Source of the DNA: Bacteroidota bacterium
GTDB lineage: Bacteria > Bacteroidota > Bacteroidia > B-17B0 > Aurantibacillaceae
Length of the DNA stretch: 45,703 nt
Direction of reading: 5' to 3'
Assembly (NCBI GenBank): GCA_013287545.1
Contig: JABDDQ010000013.1
Location: forward strand, 1-45,703
Shown here in pieces: positions 9,186-17,861 of the stretch (positions are counted from its first letter, which is position 1; every line of letters begins with the position of its first letter). Both the position numbers and the translations under genes were made by a program. The notes beneath the pieces are model-generated. The model worked only from the letters and a program-made list of their open reading frames with translations, was not told the origin of the DNA and did no database searches.

Positions 9186-10289
9186 ATGATTCCTGTTAAC
9201 GAGCCATTATTAAATGGCAATGAAAAAAAATATTTAAACGAGTGCATTGATACCGGCTGGATAAGCTCTGAAGGTCCGTTTGTAAAAAAACTGGAAGAAC
9301 AGTTTGCTGCTAAAAACAATAGGGCGTACAGTGTTGCAGTTTGTAACGGAACAGCTGCTTTAGAAATTGCCGTAGAAGCTTTAGGTATTACAAAAGGCGA
9401 TGAAGTGATTATGCCTGCGTTTACTATTATATCATGCGCATCGGCTATTGTGAAGATGGGAGCCAGACCTGTTTTGGTTGATAGTGATTTGCAAACATGG
9501 AACATGGATGTAAATCAGATTGAAGCTAAAATAACACCGAGAACAAAAGCCATTATGGTAGTACATATATATGGCTTACCAGTTGACATGGGTGCCGTAT
9601 TAGACATTGCTAAGAAACACAATTTAAAAATTATTGAAGATGCCGCAGAAGCACATGGACAAACCTATAAAGGAAAAGCCTGTGGAAGCTTTGGAGATAT
9701 AAGTGTTTTTAGTTTTTACCCGAATAAATTGATTACAACAGGTGAGGGAGGGATGGTGTTGATGAATGATACCCAATTAGCAGAAAGGTGTAAATCGTTA
9801 CGTAACCTTTGCTTTTCGGCGAAAAGGTTTGTGCATGAAGAGCTGGGTTGGAACATGCGCATGACTAATTTACAAGCGGCACTTGGTGTGGCTCAATTAG
9901 AGCGTTGGGATGAATTTATTGGCATTAAAAAAAGAATGGGTAAGCTTTATACTTCTTTACTGAAAGATGAAAAAAGTATTTCGATTCCTTTAGAAAAAAC
10001 AACTTATGCCGAAAACATGTATTGGGTGTTTGGTGTGGTTTCGGAAAACAAGGATGTTACTGCAGAAGTGCTGATGAAACAATTGGCAGATAAACAAATA
10101 GGGACTCGTCCGTTTTTTTACCCGATGCACATGCAACCTGTATTTAAAAAAATGAATTTATTTGCCGGAGAAAGCTACCCTAATGCTGAAAAAATGTATA
10201 AATATGGGTTTTATTTGCCAAGTGGTTTAGCTTTAACAGAAGCTCAAATACAGGAAGTTGCTAAAACCTTAAAAAGCGTTTTAAACTAA
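9186..10289 (+). CDS. DegT/DnrJ/EryC1/StrS sugar aminotransferase (perosamine synthase-like)
   Basis: A 367-residue PLP enzyme of the nucleotide-sugar aminotransferase family. The N-terminus IPVNEPLLNGNEKKYL and TGWISSEGPFV are close to those of GDP-perosamine synthases. CNGTAALE binds the cofactor phosphate, EDAAEAHG (Asp152) contacts the pyridine nitrogen, and FSFYPNKLITTGEGGM carries the Schiff-base Lys181. It would transfer an amino group from glutamate to a 4-keto (or 3-keto) nucleotide sugar. No GDP-mannose dehydratase or other keto-sugar-forming dehydratase lies in the window, so the sugar substrate is unknown. It abuts the next methyltransferase gene with no gap. Confidence 0.88.
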   Translation: MIPVNEPLLNGNEKKYLNECIDTGWISSEGPFVKKLEEQFAAKNNRAYSVAVCNGTAALEIAVEALGITKGDEVIMPAFTIISCASAIVKMGARPVLVDSDLQTWNMDVNQIEAKITPRTKAIMVVHIYGLPVDMGAVLDIAKKHNLKIIEDAAEAHGQTYKGKACGSFGDISVFSFYPNKLITTGEGGMVLMNDTQLAERCKSLRNLCFSAKRFVHEELGWNMRMTNLQAALGVAQLERWDEFIGIKKRMGKLYTSLLKDEKSISIPLEKTTYAENMYWVFGVVSENKDVTAEVLMKQLADKQIGTRPFFYPMHMQPVFKKMNLFAGESYPNAEKMYKYGFYLPSGLALTEAQIQEVAKTLKSVLN

Positions 10290-11069
10290 ATGGAAACAAA
10301 GGTGTTTGATGCATATAGTCAGTATTACGATTTGCTTTATAAGGATAAAGATTATGATGCTGAAACCAATTATGTGGATACACTTATAAAATCGTTTTGT
10401 AAAAATGCAGGCTCTATTTTAGAACTGGGCAGTGGAACAGGGATACATGCTTGTTTGTTAGCTCAGATTGGTTATGAGGTAATTGGTGTAGACCAAAGCA
10501 TGACTATGCTTAACAAAGCGGAAGAAAGAAAAAATGAGCTGGATAAACCTGTTGCCGATAAATTATCTTTTTATGAGGGAGATATCCGCTCATATAAAAG
10601 TGATAAAAAGGTTGATGTGGTAATTTCTCTTTTTCATGTGATGAGTTATATGCAAACAAATGCTGATTTGAAAAAAGCGATACAAACAGCTAAACATCAC
10701 TTTAAAAAAGACGGCTTATTTATTTTTGATTGCTGGTACGGGCCAGGTGTGTTGTATGATAAACCTGTACAGAGAATCAAGAATTATGAGAATGAATTTA
10801 TTTCGGTTAAAAGAGAATCTACCCCTGAAATGTTTCCTGAAAAAGATTTAGTCGATGTTAATTTTAAAATTGAAATTAAAAATAAACGAACTAAAGAAGA
10901 AACTATATTACACGAAAAGCACACCATGCACTATTTGTTTACTGATAAACTGAATGTGCTATTACAAGAGTGCGGATTAAAAATAGTACATGCTGAAGAA
11001 TGGATGACCAAACAACCATTAACTGAAATCAGTTGGAATGCTTGCTATGTATGTAAACTAAACTCATAG
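10290..11069 (+). CDS. Class I SAM-dependent methyltransferase
   Basis: A 259-residue methyltransferase starting on the base after the aminotransferase stop. SAM-binding motif I is ILELGSGTGIHACLLA (about residues 43-58), followed by VIGVDQSMTML (motif II) and VISLFHVMSYM (motif IV). Length and motifs match Methyltransf_25/11-type enzymes in deoxysugar pathways. In this context it probably N- or O-methylates the amino sugar made by the aminotransferase, but the acceptor cannot be read from the sequence. There is no signal peptide or membrane segment. Confidence 0.85.
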   Translation: METKVFDAYSQYYDLLYKDKDYDAETNYVDTLIKSFCKNAGSILELGSGTGIHACLLAQIGYEVIGVDQSMTMLNKAEERKNELDKPVADKLSFYEGDIRSYKSDKKVDVVISLFHVMSYMQTNADLKKAIQTAKHHFKKDGLFIFDCWYGPGVLYDKPVQRIKNYENEFISVKRESTPEMFPEKDLVDVNFKIEIKNKRTKEETILHEKHTMHYLFTDKLNVLLQECGLKIVHAEEWMTKQPLTEISWNACYVCKLNS

Positions 11070-11076
11070 GATAAGC

Positions 11077-12489
11077 ATGTTATTTAATTCGTTTGAGTTT
11101 GCCTTATTTTTATCAATTGTTTTTTTATTGTATTGGTTTGTATTTAATAAGCAGGTAAAGTGGCAAAACCTGTTTCTTTTAATTGTAAGTTATATTTTTT
11201 ATGGGTGGTGGGATTGGCGTTTTCTTTTACTGATTGCTTTTAGTACTACATTAGATTATTGGGTTGGTGTGCAGCTTGGCAAAATTATGAATAGCAGGAG
11301 GCGTAAGCTTATTTTTAGTTTGAGCTGTTTGGTGAACTTTGGGTTTCTGGGATTTTTTAAATACTTCAATTTTTTTACAGAGAACTTTATAGCAGCTTTT
11401 GATAGTTTAGGTTACCATATACCTGCTATGCCCTTAAAAATTATACTACCGGTTGGAATTAGTTTTTACACCTTTCAGTCGATTAGCTACACAGCAGATG
11501 TGTATTTGAAAAAACTAAAACCAACTAGCGATTTTATTTTGTTTGCCGCTTTTATCAGCTTTTTTCCTCAATTAGTTGCAGGACCTATAGAAAGGGCTAT
11601 AAACTTATTGCCTCAGTTTGATAAGAAACGTCAGTTTAATTATGAAGAAGCAAAACAAGGCATGCAACAAATTTTATGGGGTCTTTTTAAAAAGATAGTT
11701 ATTGCAGACACTTTATCGGGCTATGTGGATCAAATATTTGCTAATTATCAAGTGTTACCGGGAAGCACTTTACTGTTAGGTGCTATTTATTTTGCCGTAC
11801 AGATTTATTGTGATTTTTCGGGCTACTCAAGCATTGCTATTGGTACAGCACATTTATTTGGGTTTACTTTAATGAAGAATTTTAATTACCCATATTTCTC
11901 GAAAAATGTAGCTGAATTTTGGCGCAACTGGCACATATCGCTTTCTACCTGGTTTAGAGATTATGTTTATATACCGTTAGGTGGGAGCCGTGGTACATTA
12001 GGCAGAGTTATTTTAAATACATTGATTGTTTTTGCTTTAAGCGGTTTTTGGCACGGAGCTAACTGGAAGTTTATTGCATGGGGGCTTTTAAATGGCTTGT
12101 TTATTATTCCGACTCTTATTTTCTCGAAAAATAAAAAACAAGGAACAGCTTCTTTTATATTGGAAACTTTACAAATTGGGTTTACGTTTTTTTTGATTAC
12201 GATGACGTGGATATTTTTTAGGTCGCAAAACATAGAACAAGCGTTTACGTATTTTAAAATTCTGTTTTCAAAATCATTGTTTACGTATCCAATTCAGCAT
12301 GGTATGGCTATGGCATTGCCTTTAATTATTATTCTATTTACAATAGAATGGATGAGGAAGAAACATATATCCATCTTTCAACCTAAAAAAATGCCTATGT
12401 ATGTAAGGTGGAGTGTTTATTTAATTATGGTGGTAACTTGTTTGGCTTTCTTTAAACAAAACCAGGCGTTTATTTATTTTCAGTTTTAA
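11077..12489 (+). CDS. MBOAT-family O-acyltransferase (AlgI/DltB-like)
   Basis: A 470-residue polytopic membrane protein. The MBOAT signatures are present in order: YIFYGWWDWRFL near residue 40, FFPQLVAGPIERA (about 160-175), FWRNWHISLSTWFRDYVYIP with the conserved His near 287, and LSGFWHGANW with the catalytic His near 326. Such proteins (AlgI, DltB, PatA type) move acyl groups, usually acetyl, across the membrane for polysaccharide O-acylation. The next gene (12492) codes for an SGNH-like anchored protein, the standard partner that places the acyl group on the glycan. Together they suggest an O-acylated surface polymer. Confidence 0.92.
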   Translation: MLFNSFEFALFLSIVFLLYWFVFNKQVKWQNLFLLIVSYIFYGWWDWRFLLLIAFSTTLDYWVGVQLGKIMNSRRRKLIFSLSCLVNFGFLGFFKYFNFFTENFIAAFDSLGYHIPAMPLKIILPVGISFYTFQSISYTADVYLKKLKPTSDFILFAAFISFFPQLVAGPIERAINLLPQFDKKRQFNYEEAKQGMQQILWGLFKKIVIADTLSGYVDQIFANYQVLPGSTLLLGAIYFAVQIYCDFSGYSSIAIGTAHLFGFTLMKNFNYPYFSKNVAEFWRNWHISLSTWFRDYVYIPLGGSRGTLGRVILNTLIVFALSGFWHGANWKFIAWGLLNGLFIIPTLIFSKNKKQGTASFILETLQIGFTFFLITMTWIFFRSQNIEQAFTYFKILFSKSLFTYPIQHGMAMALPLIIILFTIEWMRKKHISIFQPKKMPMYVRWSVYLIMVVTCLAFFKQNQAFIYFQF

Positions 12490-12491
12490 AG

Positions 12492-13436
12492 GTGAAAGGT
12501 TTTTTATATAGAATAATTGTTTTTTTTGCATTAGTTGTGTTAGTGCTTGCCCTATCATTATACTGTATACCCGATGTTGTTGCCAGAACCAGTATACTGG
12601 CTGCCATTATGGATAAACATGAAGCTTTACAGAAAATTAAAATAGAAAAAATTATTTTTGTGGGCGGGTCGAACTTGAGTTTTGGGTTGGATAGTAAGAA
12701 GATAATTGAAACATATAAAAAGCCCGTTATAAATATGGGAGTGCACGCAGGCATTGGTTTAGAATATATTATAAATGATGTGAAAGTATATGTAAATAGG
12801 GGAGATGTGGTTGTGCTGGTGCCTGAATACGAAAATTTTTATACGGATAATTTTTACGGAGAGATGGAGCTGGTGTCTGTATTATTTGATATAGACCCTG
12901 AGGGAAAAAAGTATTTAGATGCAAAACAATGGGAGCATCTTTTTAAATATATTCCTACCTATTCGGCTAAAAAGATTAAGAATTATATACCCACGTTGTT
13001 TCGTAAATCTACTTTAACAACAGAGATTGACATCTATGATAGGAGGTCGTTTAACGAGTTTGGGGATGCTTATATTCATTGGGCGTTGCCAAACCAAAAC
13101 TATATGCCAAGTAAAAGAAACTCGGGTGCTGAAAAAATTAACCCGGAAGTAATTGCGTTTATAAAGGATTTTAAAAAATATGTTGAGAATAAAGGAGCTA
13201 AATTGGTTATACTTCCTCCGGTTATCGAAAGGCAATTTTACAATAATCATGATAAAATGATTAATGAGATTGAAGCTGCGCTTGCGGAGAATAATATTGG
13301 TTTTATGGTGAAACCTGATACGTATAAATTTTCGAAGGATTATTTTTTTAATTCATACTATCACCTAAATAAAAAAGGAGTGGATAAGCGTACTGAAATG
13401 GTAATTGGTAATTTAGAGCCTGTATTAAGATATTAG
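12492..13436 (+). CDS. Membrane-anchored SGNH/DltD-like acyl-transfer partner of MBOAT
   Basis: A 314-residue protein starting with GTG two bases after the MBOAT stop. It has one N-terminal membrane anchor (about residues 5-27) and an extracytoplasmic domain with SGNH-like blocks: FVGGSNLSFG (nucleophile Ser, about 57-66), VINMGVHAG (about 77-85), and near the C-terminus SYYHLNKKGVDKRT, with His and Asp spaced as in the catalytic pair. Partners of MBOAT proteins (AlgJ/X, DltD) have this design and complete acyl transfer on the periplasmic side. The stop overlaps the GTG start of the next gene (TAGTG), so translation is probably coupled. The catalytic assignment is from motif positions only. 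Confidence 0.7.
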   Translation: MKGFLYRIIVFFALVVLVLALSLYCIPDVVARTSILAAIMDKHEALQKIKIEKIIFVGGSNLSFGLDSKKIIETYKKPVINMGVHAGIGLEYIINDVKVYVNRGDVVVLVPEYENFYTDNFYGEMELVSVLFDIDPEGKKYLDAKQWEHLFKYIPTYSAKKIKNYIPTLFRKSTLTTEIDIYDRRSFNEFGDAYIHWALPNQNYMPSKRNSGAEKINPEVIAFIKDFKKYVENKGAKLVILPPVIERQFYNNHDKMINEIEAALAENNIGFMVKPDTYKFSKDYFFNSYYHLNKKGVDKRTEMVIGNLEPVLRY

Positions 13437-15886
13437 TGAAAAAAGAAAAATCGATATTAATTGTTTTTCCGGATGAGTGGTTACAATACTCTCCTTCGGT
13501 TTTAAACTTATACCAATGTTGCAAAGAAAAGTTTGGCACCAAATTAGTTTATGTTGATAATGGTAAGTTTAACAATGAGGGGCTTGTAGAGAATTATACG
13601 AACATTAAGATTGGCAAGTTTGCCGCTTATTTTTGGCGTAAGACTTTAGGATATAAGTTTTATAAAGTACTAAGACTATTATTTACACTTTTATCTATTA
13701 AGCTATTTGATAAACGTTACGAGACTGTTATAGCGATTGATTCATCAGGTTATGTGGCGGCTAAATTGTTTTTCCCTTCAGCAATTTATTTTTCGTTGGA
13801 GACAGAAAAAGATGTTTATTATAGAATAAGTGAAGCTTTAGGAATAGATAACCTTATTATACAAAGCAAGGAGCGTAAGGAGTTTATGGTAGGGGATGAC
13901 TCTGCCACAAAGGTGTTTTATATACAGAATGCGCCTATACTTGAAGATAAACCTACTGTAATTGCAGAAAAGAAAGACAAGCGAATTCTCTACATGGGTA
14001 ATATAGATTTTGGATATGGCTTGGAACAGTTTATTGAGTGTATTAAAGATTTAGATAATAGCTACACCCTTACGTTGAAAGGAATTAAGAACGAAAAATA
14101 TTTTAATTGGCTACAAGAAAAGTATAGCAATATGATTTCTGAATGCAAATTGATTTTTGACTTTAATTATGTTGAACAATTAAAAGTTGTGGAGTACGTT
14201 TCGCAGTTTTATATTGGAATTACAGGTTATGACTTGACTCTTGCAAAACAAAGTTTTAATTATTTTTCTTCCCCGGCCGGGAAGCTATTTAACTATTATG
14301 CAGCCTCAGTTCCTGTAATAGGAATTGATATTATAGGTTTAAAAAGTGTAAAAGATTTTGATGCAGGAGTTTTGATAACTGAAGTAACCTCAATTGAAAT
14401 TGAAAATGCAATTTATACTATAGAGAAGGATTACAAAATATATTCGGAAAATTGCTTGCGAGCATCAAAAGAGTTTGATTTTAAAAAATCATTTGATTAT
14501 TTTATCAATCATGTAAATACAACAAAAAAAAACTACTTCAATCCAAAAACCTTCTTTACTAAAGGGCATGAGCGAAGTGTAAAAACAAAAAAGAATATAC
14601 TTACATCTATTGCTATAAAATGTGTGAGTATTGTAGTTAGTTTTTTATTGATCCCATTAGCACTTAATTATCTTAATCCTGTTAAGTATGGAATTTGGCT
14701 TACTTTATCATCAGTAATAGGTTGGTTTGCTTTTTTTGATATTGGTTTAGGTAATGGCTTAAGAAATAAATTGGCAGAGGCTTTAGCTAAAGATGATAAA
14801 GAATTAGCAAAAACCTATATTAGCACCTCCTATGCTATACTAAGCATAATAATTGGAATTGTTTATACAATATTTGTTTTGGTTTTTCCTTACGTTAATT
14901 GGACTAAAATACTAAATACGCCTGCAGAAATGAATGCTGAAATAAACAAACTGATATTTATTGTTTTTAGCTTTTTTAGTTTACAGTTTATTATAAAATT
15001 AATATCTATGATTTTAAAAGCTGATCAACGCTCAGCTATAAGCGGGGGCATTAATACATTAGCGAGCCTGCTTTCACTTATAATTGTTTTTATACTTACA
15101 AAAACTACACATGGGTCTTTATTGTGGTTAAGTGTTGGAGTTAGCGCGGCAAACATAATTGCACCATTAATTGCTACTATTTGGTTTTTTAGTAAGGACT
15201 ATAAGAATTTAATTCCTTCATTTAAGTATGTGAAATTCGCTATTGCAAAAGATTTAATGGGTATAGGTTTTTTGTTTTTTATAATGCAATTTGCGGCGCT
15301 TATTCTTTTTTCTACAGATAGTTTTATTATTGACCAGTTATATGGCCCGGAAGAAGTTACACCTTACAACATTGCGTTTAAATATTTTAGTTTGATAACG
15401 ATGGGCTTTGCTATTATAACTACTCCGTTTTGGACTGCCTATACAGATGCTTATCATAAACATGATTATGAATGGATAAAACGAATAACAAGAAAATTGC
15501 AATTGTTTTGGGGTGCATTAGTGTTTGCAGTTATTATAATGATTTTTTGTGCCGATTTCTTTTATGAAATATGGGTAGGTGATAAGGTGAAAATTCCGTT
15601 TATTTTATCTGTATCAATGGGGATATGGGTGCTTATATCAACCTGGACCAGCATATTTGGGAATTTTTTAAGCGGAGTGGGGAAGGTGAGATTAAGTTTA
15701 TATCACTCGTTTGCCATGATAATAATTAATATACCACTTTGTGTTTTTTTAGCTAAATACTTAAATTTGGGAAGTACAGGTGTTATTATAGGAACCTGTG
15801 TATGTGTGTTGCCTCAGGTTTTTTTACATCCAATTCAATATAAAAAAATAATTAATTTTAAAGCTAAAGGCATTTGGAATAAATAG
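13436..15886 (+). CDS. Fusion: glycosyltransferase-like domain + Wzx-type flippase
   Basis: One uninterrupted 816-residue frame with a GTG start. Residues 1 to about 365 are soluble and resemble a GT-B glycosyltransferase of the GT4 type: ILYMGNIDFGYGLEQF at the start of the C-terminal Rossmann half and SSPAGKLFNYYAASVPVIGID near the nucleotide-sugar site. From about residue 370 the protein is a complete MOP flippase with 12-14 membrane segments, paralogous to the gene at 7383-8759: KTFFTKGHERSVKTKKNIL, YGIWLTL, DIGLGNGLRNKLAE and EEVTPYNIA match. The joining point corresponds to the N-terminus of the free-standing flippase, as expected for loss of a stop between adjacent genes. I know of no common family with this architecture. 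The fusion may couple the last sugar addition to flipping. Confidence 0.85.
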   Translation: MKKEKSILIVFPDEWLQYSPSVLNLYQCCKEKFGTKLVYVDNGKFNNEGLVENYTNIKIGKFAAYFWRKTLGYKFYKVLRLLFTLLSIKLFDKRYETVIAIDSSGYVAAKLFFPSAIYFSLETEKDVYYRISEALGIDNLIIQSKERKEFMVGDDSATKVFYIQNAPILEDKPTVIAEKKDKRILYMGNIDFGYGLEQFIECIKDLDNSYTLTLKGIKNEKYFNWLQEKYSNMISECKLIFDFNYVEQLKVVEYVSQFYIGITGYDLTLAKQSFNYFSSPAGKLFNYYAASVPVIGIDIIGLKSVKDFDAGVLITEVTSIEIENAIYTIEKDYKIYSENCLRASKEFDFKKSFDYFINHVNTTKKNYFNPKTFFTKGHERSVKTKKNILTSIAIKCVSIVVSFLLIPLALNYLNPVKYGIWLTLSSVIGWFAFFDIGLGNGLRNKLAEALAKDDKELAKTYISTSYAILSIIIGIVYTIFVLVFPYVNWTKILNTPAEMNAEINKLIFIVFSFFSLQFIIKLISMILKADQRSAISGGINTLASLLSLIIVFILTKTTHGSLLWLSVGVSAANIIAPLIATIWFFSKDYKNLIPSFKYVKFAIAKDLMGIGFLFFIMQFAALILFSTDSFIIDQLYGPEEVTPYNIAFKYFSLITMGFAIITTPFWTAYTDAYHKHDYEWIKRITRKLQLFWGALVFAVIIMIFCADFFYEIWVGDKVKIPFILSVSMGIWVLISTWTSIFGNFLSGVGKVRLSLYHSFAMIIINIPLCVFLAKYLNLGSTGVIIGTCVCVLPQVFLHPIQYKKIINFKAKGIWNK

Positions 15887-15892
15887 ACTATT

Positions 15893-16759
15893 ATGACTCT
15901 ACTTAAATATGTAAAAAAAATAAGAACCCTTTTTAGAATTAGTTATTGGAAATTAATTGATGTTTTGTGGTTTTTTATTTCGAAGAAAAACAACAGCGTT
16001 GATAATAATAAATTCTCTATTGGCATTGTTACATATATAAACCGCTACGATAAATTATTTAAGCCTTTAATTAAAAATTTATGTAAAATATTTCCGGATA
16101 CGGAAATTGTAATTGCAATAAATGGGTACTATGATCAGGATAAACAGAAAAAGTATTTAGAAGAGATAAAAGCGTTGCTATCAAAATATACTAATATTAA
16201 ATACATAGAATATAATGAAGGGCAAAGCCTTAGTAAGTTATGGAATCAGTTAATTATTAATTCAAAAAATGAAAAAATATTTATATGTAACGATGATATA
16301 AAAATAGCCCCTTATTTTAGGGAAAATGTTGAAAAATCTGCCATTTTAAAAAAGGAATTGGGTTTACTTAATTGGAGTTGGAGTCATTTTTTGATTTCAA
16401 AAAAAATTATAAAAAACATAGGTTGGTTTGATGAACGATTTCCTGGCGTGGGAAATGAAGATGAGGATTATGAAACTCGATTAGTTTTAAATGGAATAAT
16501 TATTGAATCATTTGAGATAAATGGATTAAAAAATATTATTATTCAAACTCAAGATTTTTCGTACGGAAAGAATACAGAAACTGTTAATATAAAGTATGTA
16601 AAAGAGAACAAGGTGGTTTTTGATAGTAAATGGGATATGTTAGATGAGAAAAAAGAAGGTTATGTTTTTGTGCGTTTGTTAGGAAAGTATCTCAAGTTAA
16701 GAGAAGGAATGGAAACTCCTGATTTTTATCCTAAAATTGATTACAACCCATTAAAATAA
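15893..16759 (+). CDS. Glycosyltransferase, GT2-like (GT-A fold)
   Basis: A 288-residue protein six bases after the fusion gene. SIGIVTYINRYDKLFKPLI opens a GT-A nucleotide-binding fold at about residue 42, IFICNDDIKIAP holds the metal-binding acidic motif (about 125), and WFDERFPGVGNEDEDYETRL carries the ED residues usual for the acceptor/base region of GT2 enzymes. The first 35 residues are basic and hydrophobic and may touch the membrane. It would add one sugar to the lipid-linked repeat unit; donor and linkage are unknown. It is the last plus-strand gene before the minus-strand pair at 16779-18522. Confidence 0.75.
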   Translation: MTLLKYVKKIRTLFRISYWKLIDVLWFFISKKNNSVDNNKFSIGIVTYINRYDKLFKPLIKNLCKIFPDTEIVIAINGYYDQDKQKKYLEEIKALLSKYTNIKYIEYNEGQSLSKLWNQLIINSKNEKIFICNDDIKIAPYFRENVEKSAILKKELGLLNWSWSHFLISKKIIKNIGWFDERFPGVGNEDEDYETRLVLNGIIIESFEINGLKNIIIQTQDFSYGKNTETVNIKYVKENKVVFDSKWDMLDEKKEGYVFVRLLGKYLKLREGMETPDFYPKIDYNPLK

Positions 16760-16778
16760 AACGGTGTAGTAAAATAAA

Positions 16779-17861
16779 TTAATTCTTACTTATTAAATCT
16801 ACAACTTGTTTGGCAACATCAACGCAGGTAGTTAGCTTTCCGCTAAAAATGCTATATATATTATTTTCATTATTCATAATCAAGGTTGGGCGTGCATCAT
16901 CTATTTCCTGATTAGGAAGTACAATTCGAGTTGTTATCCATGTATCAATTAGTTTCATGTTTTCAATAATTGGATAATATTGAGTTGATTTTTCCATTAT
17001 TTCCATTTCAACTATATCTTCAATTGGAGTCCACTTTAAACTTTTTTCACCTATATGTTGCTGAATTACAGAATGTGTAACGTGGTATAAAATGAATTTA
17101 TCTTTTTCAAAACCTTTTGGCATTAATGAACAAAAAGGGCCATCCATAATGGTAACACCAAATGGGTTAACAGTTTTTTTTATCTCTAAAATAGGCATTA
17201 CACAAAGTTGAAATTTTGCTTTTATGGCATCTCTGCCAAATTGAACAAGCAGATCAGAAAGCCCAGAATAAGTAGCATTTATTATAAACTGGCACGAAAT
17301 TTTTATATAATTGCTTAAAGTTACTTCTTTATCACCTGTTGTTTCTTTAAGCGAAGTAACTTTTGTATTTCTAAATATTTTTACGTTTTTACATTTTAAT
17401 AATCTGTATGTAATCAGTTGTTTTAGTTTTTCAAAATCAAATATGGGTTCAGGTGTTAACCAGCAATTTTCTAATAAATCTCTATTTAAAATGCCATCCT
17501 GTGGCCATGCTTCTGTAAGTGGAAGATTTAATGAAATACAAAAATCTTTAAATTGTTGGGCATTTATGTGTGAATTATTTTTTGCAATGGCATAATATTT
17601 TTTAAAAGATGCATTTATTGCATCTCCATAAAATTCTTTAAAAGATAACAACCCTGCTAAAGATTCCTGGCAAGTCGCTTTACTTCTTGGATAATGATAA
17701 CCATAATGTATTCTATTTTGATTAACAAGAGAAGCTTCTTGCATTAAGTCATTGTTTTTTTCGATGACGGTGACCTGATATCCTTTTTCACCCAAAACAA
17801 TTGCAGTTGTCAGCCCAAAAATCCCCCCCCCAATAATTAAAATATGTTTATCAGGCACCAA
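16779..17861 (-). CDS. FAD-dependent oxidoreductase (DAO/GlpD-like)
   Basis: A 360-residue flavoprotein of the D-amino-acid oxidase fold. HILIIGGGIFGLTTAIVLGEKGYQVTVIEK (two parts of the Rossmann dinucleotide motif, residues 6-35) binds FAD, and the C-terminus has IYSIFSGKLTTCVDVA, like the second FAD contact in this family. The start is a TTG at 17861 or the following GTG at 17858; either overlaps the upstream SDR gene by about ten bases, so the two are coupled. The three consecutive Gly codons of the FAD motif are all GGG, giving a nine-G run (17823-17831) in a low-GC genome, a possible slippage site. The substrate is unknown; sugar or amino-acid oxidation for glycan modification is plausible. 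Confidence 0.8.
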   Translation of the reverse strand: MVPDKHILIIGGGIFGLTTAIVLGEKGYQVTVIEKNNDLMQEASLVNQNRIHYGYHYPRSKATCQESLAGLLSFKEFYGDAINASFKKYYAIAKNNSHINAQQFKDFCISLNLPLTEAWPQDGILNRDLLENCWLTPEPIFDFEKLKQLITYRLLKCKNVKIFRNTKVTSLKETTGDKEVTLSNYIKISCQFIINATYSGLSDLLVQFGRDAIKAKFQLCVMPILEIKKTVNPFGVTIMDGPFCSLMPKGFEKDKFILYHVTHSVIQQHIGEKSLKWTPIEDIVEMEIMEKSTQYYPIIENMKLIDTWITTRIVLPNQEIDDARPTLIMNNENNIYSIFSGKLTTCVDVAKQVVDLISKN

